DNA of 18,010 nt from an uncultured Bifidobacterium sp. (GTDB taxonomy: Bacteria > Actinomycetota > Actinomycetes > Actinomycetales > Bifidobacteriaceae). Made by a program: the position numbers and the translations under genes. The stretch lies in contig NZ_CASEXV010000014.1 of assembly GCF_949292005.1 (NCBI RefSeq), positions 1-18,010 on the forward strand. Direction: 5' to 3'. Below, piece after piece: positions 1 to 6,617 of this stretch (within the stretch, counting starts at the first letter, position 1; every line of letters starts with the position of its first letter). The notes under the pieces are model-generated. The model did no database searches. It saw only the letters and a program-made list of their open reading frames with translations, and had not been told where the DNA came from.

Positions 1-337
1 ACGCCGCGATGTTCTGCGTCGTCGGCTCGTAGTCATGGGCCTCGACGGACGTGTTCGACATGACGCTCGTCACCGAGACGTACGTGCCACCAAGCTCCTT
101 CGCGAGTGATCCCCACTGGTTGATGCTCGCGACCACTGATATGGTTCCCCCGTCTGCATTGGATGACGCTCCCTGCCACGAGCATGCGGCCATCCCCATA
201 GCCACGAAAACCGACGCAATGGCCGCGCCCGCGCGCCTGGCCCATGACCATCCGCGCAGCATCCGGCGCCTTTCCATTGGTTCCATTGGTTTCATAGATT
301 TTATTGGATCCATAGGATCCATTGGTGTTGATGTCAT
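1..337 (-). CDS. Zinc/metal ABC transporter substrate-binding lipoprotein (ZnuA/AdcA type), N-terminal part
   Basis: The first 112 codons of an extracytoplasmic metal-binding lipoprotein are present; the rest lies beyond the left edge. A basic stretch and a hydrophobic segment end in MAAC, a lipobox-like site, so the mature protein would be anchored by a lipidated Cys near residue 52. Downstream comes a start typical of the ZnuA/AdcA (TroA) family: VVASINQWGSLAKELGG, then SVMSNTSVEAHDYEP, where the His of HDYEP is normally a metal ligand. The ATG at 337 follows a purine-rich stretch (about 348-360). Several later in-frame ATGs lie in an odd Met-x-Pro repeat, so residue 22 (MERRR) is an alternative start. 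A Zur-like box and promoter lie about 80 bases upstream, supporting zinc rather than manganese as substrate. The permease and ATPase genes may follow off the window. Confidence 0.85.
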   Translation of the reverse strand, partial: MTSTPMDPMDPIKSMKPMEPMERRRMLRGWSWARRAGAAIASVFVAMGMAACSWQGASSNADGGTISVVASINQWGSLAKELGGTYVSVTSVMSNTSVEAHDYEPTTQNIAA

Positions 338-417
338 GACGCCGTAGCCTTCCCCCTCCGTGCCCCAGGGACCGTCTTCCGGGCGATCATAGGGCATCGT
401 CGTGCTTTACCAGACCA

Positions 418-445
418 AGTATACAATAATGGGAACCGTTCTCAA
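418..445 (-). promoter_or_regulatory. Sigma-70-like promoter of the zinc-binding lipoprotein gene
   Basis: Read on the minus strand, TTGAGA (440-445) is followed 16 bases later by TATACT (418-423), a good match to -35 and -10 elements. Transcription would start near 411, leaving a leader of about 75 bases before the ATG at 337. The Zur-like palindrome covers the spacer and most of the -35, the expected position for a repressor. Confidence 0.6.
430..444. promoter_or_regulatory. Zur-type operator shared by divergent genes
   Basis: The sequence TGGGAACCGTTCTCA is a 7-1-7 inverted repeat with a single mismatched pair (minus strand TGAGAACGGTTCCCA). This matches the architecture of actinobacterial Zur/Fur-family boxes, in which TGAnAAC and GTTnTCA half-sites flank one base. 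It lies between a zinc-type substrate-binding protein and an ycgR/ycgQ-like pair, both classes of gene known to be zinc-repressed through Zur. It overlaps the -35 and spacer of the minus promoter. It would also cover the start site of a plus-strand promoter with -10 TACAAT (422-427), whose -35 is weak. Zur binding itself is inferred. Confidence 0.65.
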
Positions 446-565
446 TAAGGTGTGTCGTTGGAGGGACTCGACGATCACGCGGACCAAAACTCCAGAAAAT
501 CGGGTTACCATCGGAATGTCGGCAGCTTGAAGAATTGGCCGTAGACAACGGAAAGGGCAGGTGAC

Positions 566-1597
566 ATGGCACGCAGTCTCGCGAAACGCACCACGTCATC
601 GAACGAGTATCTCTGGCTGATGGTCGGAGCCCCATGCGTCGCCTTCATCATCGCCGCGGCCCCAGCCCTGCAGCAGCGGACATCCTCGTTCCCCGTTAAC
701 AGCATCGTACGTGGAATGTCCGGACTGATACTCCAAGCGCTTCCTTTCGTCCTTCTGGGGGTCGTCGTCTCCGCGGCGGTGGAGACATGGGTGGATGCCG
801 ACATGATCGCCAGACACCTTCCACACAGACGATCGACCGCGATGCTCGTCGCGGCGCTGTCCGGAGCGGTCGTTCCCATATGCGACTGCGTTGTCGCGCC
901 CACATTCTCCAAACTCCTCAAACGTGGGCTTCCCCTGCCCGTGGCAGTGACGTTTCTATGCGCGGCTCCGATCCTCAACCCCATATCGCTGGTTTCGACA
1001 TGGTATGCGTTCCCTCATAACCATATGATGGTCGCGGCCCGCGCCGGCCTGGGACTTGCGACCGCGCTGGCGGCTGGATACGCGATGGCGATCCTTCCAC
1101 CGGGCGGTCTTCCGTTGCGCGAGAACGATCCAACTGCCTCGGCGTCCTCATGCACCCACACGCCCCCAAAGAATCCTGAGGCAACCGTCGTCACCTACCT
1201 GCGTCACATTCACGACGATTTCCTCACCCTCATGCCGCTCGTGCTCATCGGCGTTGCCATCGCGACCGTGGTACGCGTCTCCTTGGGCGACAACCCCGCA
1301 TCAGGGCTGTCCGCAACGACCACCATCGTCGCCATGCTGGCGATGATGGCCTTCGCGTATCTGGGATCCATCTGTTCCTCCACGGACGCCGTCATCGCGG
1401 CCAGCCTGGCATCCGTCATACCCGCGCCCGCGCTTCTCGCCTTCCTTGTGTTTGGCCCGATGATGGACGTGAAGAACACCCTCATGCTTATGTCCGCTTG
1501 CACGGGACGCTTCACGGCCAGACTGATCGCGACAATCGCCGTCCTGGCGTTCCTGATCTGCGCCATAACCATTCCGCTGACGGAAGGGCTGCTGTGA
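566..1597 (+). CDS. UPF0718/DUF318 membrane permease (YcgR/YraQ type)
   Basis: A 343-residue polytopic membrane protein of the DUF318 permease family. Visible hallmarks are the segment PICDCVVAPTFSKLLKRGLP (about residues 104-123), followed by PVAVTFLCAAPILNPISLVSTW, and a second family motif, GSICSSTDAVIAASLASV, in the C-terminal half. About eight hydrophobic segments are visible, and a hydrophilic loop near residues 185-205 separates two similar halves. Paired Cys residues in CDC may bind metal, but this is not established. The start ATG at 566 has a purine-rich GGAAAGGG upstream. The next gene starts inside this stop codon (TGATG), so the two are translationally coupled. The homologous B. 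subtilis pair ycgR-ycgQ is Zur-regulated; the transported substrate is unknown, and zinc or another metal under zinc starvation is inferred from context. Confidence 0.85.
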   Translation: MARSLAKRTTSSNEYLWLMVGAPCVAFIIAAAPALQQRTSSFPVNSIVRGMSGLILQALPFVLLGVVVSAAVETWVDADMIARHLPHRRSTAMLVAALSGAVVPICDCVVAPTFSKLLKRGLPLPVAVTFLCAAPILNPISLVSTWYAFPHNHMMVAARAGLGLATALAAGYAMAILPPGGLPLRENDPTASASSCTHTPPKNPEATVVTYLRHIHDDFLTLMPLVLIGVAIATVVRVSLGDNPASGLSATTTIVAMLAMMAFAYLGSICSSTDAVIAASLASVIPAPALLAFLVFGPMMDVKNTLMLMSACTGRFTARLIATIAVLAFLICAITIPLTEGLL

Positions 1598-2367
1598 TGC
1601 CTCCACAACGCGGACTCATCACGGTCCACACGCCCGACGTCATCCACGCCTTGTGTCTGGCGGGATTGTCCACCGCCTTGGGCTGGAGCGCATGGAGCGG
1701 CTCGTACACACAGCTGGCGACACCCCGGACCCTACCATTTTTGGTGTTCGCATCCCTGCTGACGGGAATCCTCGCGCTTCTGTCCATCTCGGGCCGGTTG
1801 GGCATCACCCCACGGAAGTTGCGGGCCACGTTGGTGGCCGTCGTCATACCCACGCTCGCCATCGTCATACCTCTGCACACGGCCAGCACAAGCTCGGGAT
1901 TCGACGAATACGCCGGCGGACGGGCCATCGCCATCACGACCACAAGCGGGAAGGGACTGCACGGACTCGACAGGACCAGCCGTCACATCACCATCTCCAA
2001 CGACGAGTTCGCGGACTGGTATCAGACCATCGACCACAATCCATCAACATACGTGGGGTACACGGTCACCGTCACCGGCTTCGTGAGCAGGGACGACACC
2101 TCGGACGCGTCGGAATCGACATCCTCCACCGAGTTCGGGCTCTCTCGGCAGTTCATGTCCTGCTGCATTCTCGACATGACTCCAATCGGTTTCACCAGTT
2201 CATGGTCCTCCGCCGCCACGCTGAGGAACTATCGGTGGATCTCGGTCACCGGAACCCTGACCGAGCAACAGATCGGCCGCGTCGGGCACCGTCATCAAGG
2301 CGTGGTGCTGGCAGTTTCCAGTGTCTCGTCGGCACAGGCTCCCACCGGCTATTTCTACCAGCCATAA
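1597..2367 (+). CDS. TIGR03943/DUF1980 family membrane-anchored protein (YcgQ type)
   Basis: A 256-residue protein with hydrophobic helices in the first roughly 100 residues, then a probable external domain. The C-terminal half has the family pattern: an ITISNDEFADWYQTI segment, a YVGYTVTVTGFV strand, then SCCILDMTPIGF and RNYRWISVTGTL. The adjacent Cys pair is characteristic of TIGR03943 members. I place the start at the ATG overlapping the upstream stop (TGATG), not at an in-frame ATG 99 bases earlier inside the permease gene. It probably works with the permease, since the two families are almost always adjacent. The biochemical role is not known. No downstream gene follows on this strand; the next gene converges from the other side. 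Confidence 0.85.
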   Translation: MPPQRGLITVHTPDVIHALCLAGLSTALGWSAWSGSYTQLATPRTLPFLVFASLLTGILALLSISGRLGITPRKLRATLVAVVIPTLAIVIPLHTASTSSGFDEYAGGRAIAITTTSGKGLHGLDRTSRHITISNDEFADWYQTIDHNPSTYVGYTVTVTGFVSRDDTSDASESTSSTEFGLSRQFMSCCILDMTPIGFTSSWSSAATLRNYRWISVTGTLTEQQIGRVGHRHQGVVLAVSSVSSAQAPTGYFYQP

Positions 2368-2410
2368 CCACTGATTTTCAGAACATCATCGACTTAGGGA
2401 CATCATCGAG

Positions 2411-2446
2411 CGAGGAACGTCGTAAGACCGCCCCGACTACTCCTCG
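2411..2446. terminator. Candidate bidirectional terminator hairpin between convergent genes
   Basis: An interrupted inverted repeat lies in the 97-base gap between convergent genes. CGAGGA (2411-2416) pairs with TCCTCG (2441-2446), and GTCG (2419-2422) pairs with CGAC (2434-2437), leaving an 11-base loop. There is no long T run, so the assignment rests on the stem and its position. Confidence 0.4.
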
Positions 2447-2464
2447 AATCCCGCCAGCGTCGAC

Positions 2465-3217
2465 CTACCGCCCGGACTCGGCCGACAGACGTCCGTCTCG
2501 CATGGTCAGGACACGATCGCACTTGTCGATCAACCGCGTGTCGTGGGTGACCATGACTACAGCTCGACCGCCCTCATGCGCCTGACGCGCGAGAACATCC
2601 ACAACATCGAAAGCCCTCTGAGAATCCAGACTCGCGGTCGGCTCATCCGCCAGCAGCACATCCGGCTTCCCATACAACGCCTTTGCGATGGCGACCCGTT
2701 GCCGCTCTCCCCCGGACAACGACTCGGGATAGGCGTCCGCCACGGCTTCGACTCCGAACTCCCGAAGGATGGAATCGACCTGAGCCCGGTCGCCCACAGC
2801 CCCCCGCCGTCCGATGGCTCTGTCGATTAGCGCGAACTGCTGGCGAACCGTGAGGAAAGGCACAAGATTCGATCCCTGAAGAACAAAACCAATATGACGA
2901 AGTCGAAGCGCGGCACGCCTGCGTCGCGACAACCCGGACATGGCGACACCGCCGACCCGCACAACACCCATGTCGGGGGTTCGCAACCCGCCGGCGATGG
3001 TGAGAAATGTGCTCTTCCCGGATCCGGACGGTCCGACCACAGCGACAAACTCGCCACGCGCGATCCGCACATCCGCGGGGCGAAGAGCATGCACCACATC
3101 ATCTCCGTCGCGATATGACTTCGACACCCCCTCAAGACTCAACGCCACAGAGGAAAGGTCATCTGAGGAAACTCCATCTGAGGAAAGGTCGTCCGACTTC
3201 CGTCTGATTCCAGTCAT
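2465..3217 (-). CDS. ABC transporter ATP-binding protein, HrtA/LolD-like
   Basis: A 250-residue ATPase subunit with all core motifs: Walker A GPSGSGKST (about 62-70), Q-loop Gln114 in FVLQGSNLVPFLTV, signature LSGGERQ (167-173), Walker B VLLADEP (187-193) and switch His225 in VTHD. It belongs to the MacB/LolD/HrtA group that partners FtsX-type permeases. The ATG at 3217 overlaps the permease stop by four bases (ATGA), so I reject upstream in-frame starts inside the permease gene. The first 24 residues are a Ser/Asp-rich extension with a small internal repeat (DDLSS twice), longer than usual for the family. With the upstream permease it probably forms a heme exporter like HrtAB. The substrate is inferred from similarity of the permease N-terminus. 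Confidence 0.88.
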   Translation of the reverse strand: MTGIRRKSDDLSSDGVSSDDLSSVALSLEGVSKSYRDGDDVVHALRPADVRIARGEFVAVVGPSGSGKSTFLTIAGGLRTPDMGVVRVGGVAMSGLSRRRRAALRLRHIGFVLQGSNLVPFLTVRQQFALIDRAIGRRGAVGDRAQVDSILREFGVEAVADAYPESLSGGERQRVAIAKALYGKPDVLLADEPTASLDSQRAFDVVDVLARQAHEGGRAVVMVTHDTRLIDKCDRVLTMRDGRLSAESGR

Positions 3218-4335
3218 CCAATCGCCTCCACCGGATCGATCCGTGATATCACACGCACCGAGAACAACGCCGCCGCCAAAGCGGACACAACAAGAAGCGC
3301 TCCTGACAGGGACACAAGCATGGCATCGGTACGATACGGAACCGCGTCGGGAAGAACCGCCGACGTGCCCCATGTGGCCAGCGCGCCGACGAGCACGCCT
3401 GTCAGCGAAAGGATCATGGTCTGCGCCACGATGGACCTGCCCAGGAACCCATCCGAGATGCCCTGCGCCTTCATAACTCCGAATACAGCACGTTTCTGCA
3501 GCGTGAGCACATAGATGAACACACCCACAACCATGGCCGCGATGGCTATGAGGAAACCGATCATCAGACCGAAGGTGAGGACCTGCGCGCGGTATCCGGG
3601 AAGATCGTTGATGAAATCCGAAATCGAGGACACCGACACGTCCGAAGGAGCATGGCTGACCGTCCCACGCACGACCACGGCGTTCACCGTGCTGTTGGAT
3701 GACACCGTGCCGCTGGAAGCTCCCGCACCACTGGAGGTCACTGTGCTCGACGAGAACAGCCCGTCAAAAGTCGCCGAGGACATATATACCACGGGAGCCA
3801 CGCTGAGCTGGGCATCGCGCGTGAATCCCACAACCTTCAGCTTCCCTCCGTCCGAGCGGGCCACATCAAGCCGATCCCCCAGACGAACACCGTAACGAGA
3901 AGCGAATGTCAAATCGACCACAACCTCACCCTCCGAGGAGAACATCCGGCCCTGTGAAACCGCGGGAGCAAGAAAGCCGTCACGGGAAATTCCCAGAAGA
4001 CTGGCGTCGATTTTGCTCGTATTCCCATCCGATCCGGATCCATCGGCATCGGTTTCCACCACCGCCGAACGCTGCGAAAGAACCGCCTTGCTCTGGGCCT
4101 TGATCTGCGAGATCTGGGAGGAATCAAGCGAGGACATGGCCAGTGTCCCATTGGAATCATCGGAAAGGACGACCTCGTCGGCGTTCCAGGAGTCAATGGC
4201 GGAACGGTTCTCATGCGCGAGTCCATTCGACAGTCCCGCGAGAAAAAAGACGAGATAGGAGATCAGCAGCACAACCAGAACGACAAGGGCATAACGAAGC
4301 CTCTCGTGGCGTATTTCGTTGATGGCCAGAAACAT
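3214..4335 (-). CDS. FtsX-family ABC transporter permease, HrtB-like (putative heme exporter)
   Basis: A 373-residue permease with FtsX-like topology: one N-terminal helix (about 11-31), a large external domain (about 35-245, rich in Ser, Thr and Val), then three helices in the last 120 residues. The opening MFLAINEIRHERLRYALVVL, followed by an LISYLVFFLAGLSNGLA-type helix and ENRSAIDSW, closely resembles HrtB-type heme-efflux permeases of Firmicutes as I recall them. The ATG at 4335 has GAGGGGG six bases upstream; an upstream in-frame ATG at 4383 has no comparable support. A poly-Ser/Gly stretch near residues 200-215 (SSSTVTSSGAGASSGTVSSN) is an unusual low-complexity insert in the external domain. 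It is followed by its ATPase with ATGA overlap. An alternative is a generic antimicrobial-peptide or lipoprotein exporter. Confidence 0.75.
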   Translation of the reverse strand: MFLAINEIRHERLRYALVVLVVLLISYLVFFLAGLSNGLAHENRSAIDSWNADEVVLSDDSNGTLAMSSLDSSQISQIKAQSKAVLSQRSAVVETDADGSGSDGNTSKIDASLLGISRDGFLAPAVSQGRMFSSEGEVVVDLTFASRYGVRLGDRLDVARSDGGKLKVVGFTRDAQLSVAPVVYMSSATFDGLFSSSTVTSSGAGASSGTVSSNSTVNAVVVRGTVSHAPSDVSVSSISDFINDLPGYRAQVLTFGLMIGFLIAIAAMVVGVFIYVLTLQKRAVFGVMKAQGISDGFLGRSIVAQTMILSLTGVLVGALATWGTSAVLPDAVPYRTDAMLVSLSGALLVVSALAAALFSVRVISRIDPVEAIG

Positions 4336-4353
4336 GCGGCCCCCTCGGATTCG

Positions 4354-4372
4354 ACCGGTGGCTCCCACCGGT
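4354..4372. promoter_or_regulatory. Perfect hairpin upstream of the HrtB-like gene
   Basis: ACCGGTGG (4354-4361) and CCACCGGT (4365-4372) form a perfect 8-bp stem with a three-base loop. It sits in the 81-base gap between the P-type ATPase stop and the permease ATG, just upstream of the permease ribosome binding site. It could be an mRNA-processing or stability element, a partial terminator or a protein-binding site. There is no T run, so a classical terminator is unlikely. Confidence 0.45.
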
Positions 4373-4416
4373 TCCCTCCTCACAGCTTCGCAGAGATGCG
4401 GCGGCCACGACCCATG

Positions 4417-6468
4417 CTAAGCTGCCGGCGCAATCTCCACATCCTGCGAGGCATCCGGGGCATCGACCTCCACATGGCGATTCTTGCGATCGGCGATCGA
4501 CGTCAGAGCCCACAGGATGCTCGTCACGTCGATGACCTCCTGGATGATGGCCCCCCACACCGCGGGGATCAGGCCGAATCCCGCCACGATCATGCATAGC
4601 ACGGCGGCAATGAGCCCTCCATACACGGCCTGGCGCATCACCCGTCTCGTCTGTCTCGAAATGTCGATCGCTCGGGGAACCATCGCGATGTCGTCGTTCA
4701 TGATCACCAACTGCGCGGATTGGGACGCGGCGTTCGACGATCCATCGGTCATGGCCACCGAGATGTCCGCCGCCGCAAGCACAGGAGCGTCATTTACACC
4801 ATCGCCGACCATCATGGTGACGACGCCGCGATCGCGGATGCCCATCATCCGACGCATAACCTCGCGCAGCCAGACACGCGCTCCGCGATCAGCCAGACGT
4901 TGCGGACGAACGTCCCTGGCTTGACGAACCGCCTCGACCTTGTCCTGGGGAAGAAGACCGGATCGCACGTCCCCAAGCCCGACCTGGCTGGCGATGGCCT
5001 CCGCGGACACCGCGTTGTCACCGGTGAGCATAGTGATGTGCGACACCCCCATCCTCCGCAACCGAGACACGGTCGAGCATGAATCGCGTCGGGCCACGTC
5101 GCGTAGCACGACGCGGCCGATGATGGCTCCGTCGCATCCCACATAAGCCGCCATCTCATAGGACGTCAGATCGGGCAGATCCGCGAGGACGGGAGCCACC
5201 GGCTCGGACACCGAAACGAATGAAGGCCGTCCCACGCGAATCAGATGACCATCGACCCTCGCCTCGACTCCGCTTCCCATGATCTCATGCGCGTCCTCGA
5301 CCCGAGGAGCGCGATGCGACCCGCCTGCCAAGATGTCCCGTGCGGCCCGCTCCACGCCTTTGGCAAGCACATGCGAGGAATAGGATTCGACCATGCCCGC
5401 GACAATAAGAAGTCCGTCCGCATCGATCCCCAACCTGTGAGAACGCTCGGTCAGATCGACCCTGGACACTTCCGGACGCTTCACCGTCAGCGTTCCCGTT
5501 TTGTCGAAGAACACGTGGCTGACCGATCCCAGATCCTCAAGCACATCCTGAGCCTTGATGACGATCCCATTGCGCGCGAGCCGTCCTGTTCCACCCATGA
5601 AGGCCACCGGAGCGGCAATCAGCAGGGGACATGGCGTGGCGATGACCAAAACCTGGGCGAAACGCAAGGCGTCGCCGGACGCGGACCATGCCAGAAAGGC
5701 GATGGCGAACGACACGACAGTGAACGGCACCGACAGCATATCCGCCGTGCGAACCGCAGCCGGACGTGAGTCCTGGGCGGAACGAACGAGGTCCACGATC
5801 TTCTGGTACTGCGAGTCACGGGACTCCGCAACCGCCCTCACCGTAATGGCTACGCCGGTGTTCACCGCACCGGATGCTATCTTCTCGCCCATTCGCATGT
5901 CCACAGGCAATGGCTCGCCGGTGATCATCGACATGTCGACCGTGGCGCCATCCTCACGGACGACGCCGTCGACGGGAACGATCTCACCAGGTTTGACGAG
6001 AAGAACGTCTCCCACATGGACGGCATCCACAGGTATCGTCTCCCACTCGTCGGCCCCAAGACGACGATGCGCCCGCGATGGGGCCGCATCCACCAATGCC
6101 GCCAGATTCCGCTGAGCGCGCGATTGGGCGTACTCCTCGATCGCGCGGCCCGAGAAAATCATCACCACGACGATCCAACTCGCCCAGTACTCATGCACGA
6201 CGATTGTGGACATCAGGGCCACTATCGCAAGGATATCGACACCGACATGGCCACGACGGATGTTGCGGATCATTCCCACGACGGACACGACCACGGTGAC
6301 GATGGCCACTCCCACCAGAAGCGATGCGGCCACGGACCTCATCGGACCCCACAGCACGCCCGCAGCCGCACCTGCAAACATCAGTGCGATCAGAGCGAGT
6401 GTGTTGCCCCGCGACACGGCCATCGTCCTGGTCGTCCGGTTCCCATCGCTTCGTCCCGCGCGCTCCAT
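4417..6468 (-). CDS. P1B-type heavy-metal-transporting ATPase (TPC/QExxD subtype)
   Basis: A 683-residue ion-pumping ATPase. Visible motifs in order: TGEP (about 183-186, actuator domain), TPC in VIATPCPLLIAAP (278-280, membrane metal site), DKTGT (322-326, phosphorylated Asp322), and GDGVND (555-560). There is no N-terminal metal-binding CxxC domain. TPC replaces the CPC of Cu/Zn/Cd pumps. The last helix pair contains QEVID (643-647), fitting the QExxD signature described for P1B-5 pumps (Ni, Co or Fe proposed), but the substrate is not settled. Two oddities: the usual HP dipeptide of the nucleotide-binding domain reads His-Val (SSHVLAK, about 364-370), and roughly 25 extra residues (about 517-546, Arg-rich) precede GVVTMMVGDG. 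The ATG at 6468 follows GGAGG by six bases. It probably heads an operon with the HrtB/HrtA-like genes. Confidence 0.85.
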   Translation of the reverse strand: MERAGRSDGNRTTRTMAVSRGNTLALIALMFAGAAAGVLWGPMRSVAASLLVGVAIVTVVVSVVGMIRNIRRGHVGVDILAIVALMSTIVVHEYWASWIVVVMIFSGRAIEEYAQSRAQRNLAALVDAAPSRAHRRLGADEWETIPVDAVHVGDVLLVKPGEIVPVDGVVREDGATVDMSMITGEPLPVDMRMGEKIASGAVNTGVAITVRAVAESRDSQYQKIVDLVRSAQDSRPAAVRTADMLSVPFTVVSFAIAFLAWSASGDALRFAQVLVIATPCPLLIAAPVAFMGGTGRLARNGIVIKAQDVLEDLGSVSHVFFDKTGTLTVKRPEVSRVDLTERSHRLGIDADGLLIVAGMVESYSSHVLAKGVERAARDILAGGSHRAPRVEDAHEIMGSGVEARVDGHLIRVGRPSFVSVSEPVAPVLADLPDLTSYEMAAYVGCDGAIIGRVVLRDVARRDSCSTVSRLRRMGVSHITMLTGDNAVSAEAIASQVGLGDVRSGLLPQDKVEAVRQARDVRPQRLADRGARVWLREVMRRMMGIRDRGVVTMMVGDGVNDAPVLAAADISVAMTDGSSNAASQSAQLVIMNDDIAMVPRAIDISRQTRRVMRQAVYGGLIAAVLCMIVAGFGLIPAVWGAIIQEVIDVTSILWALTSIADRKNRHVEVDAPDASQDVEIAPAA

Positions 6469-6541
6469 ACGGAGCCTCCCATCGTCCCGCCACCTCCACG
6501 GTGGCCGTCTCAAGCTGACCGAACTCAGCCTAAGACACCCA

Positions 6542-6565
6542 AAAACGTTGGAATCACAACGTTTT
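6542..6565. promoter_or_regulatory. Inverted repeat upstream of the efflux operon (candidate operator)
   Basis: AAAACGTT (6542-6549) and AACGTTTT (6558-6565) are perfect inverted half-sites around eight bases, about 75 bases upstream of the P-type ATPase ATG. The spacing and symmetry suit a dimeric TetR-like repressor, the class that controls hrtBA in lactococci, but no regulator gene is present here. The alternative is a weak terminator hairpin for the asparaginase gene, which ends at 6618 on the same strand; the stem is A/T-rich. Confidence 0.4.
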
Positions 6566-6617
6566 GAGTTTGATGGGGCGAACTTGCCCGCTTATGGAAC
6601 CAGGTTGGACGGAGCGG

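Noticed and set aside
2383..2412. Short direct repeat ACATCATCGA between the convergent genes
   Set aside because: It is only ten bases, occurs twice, and has no context of a mobile element or regulatory array.
1653..2585. A 310-codon plus-strand open frame over the TIGR03943 gene
   Set aside because: It is rich in His and Arg, has no domain pattern, and overlaps a clear gene in another frame; long shadow frames are common at this GC content.
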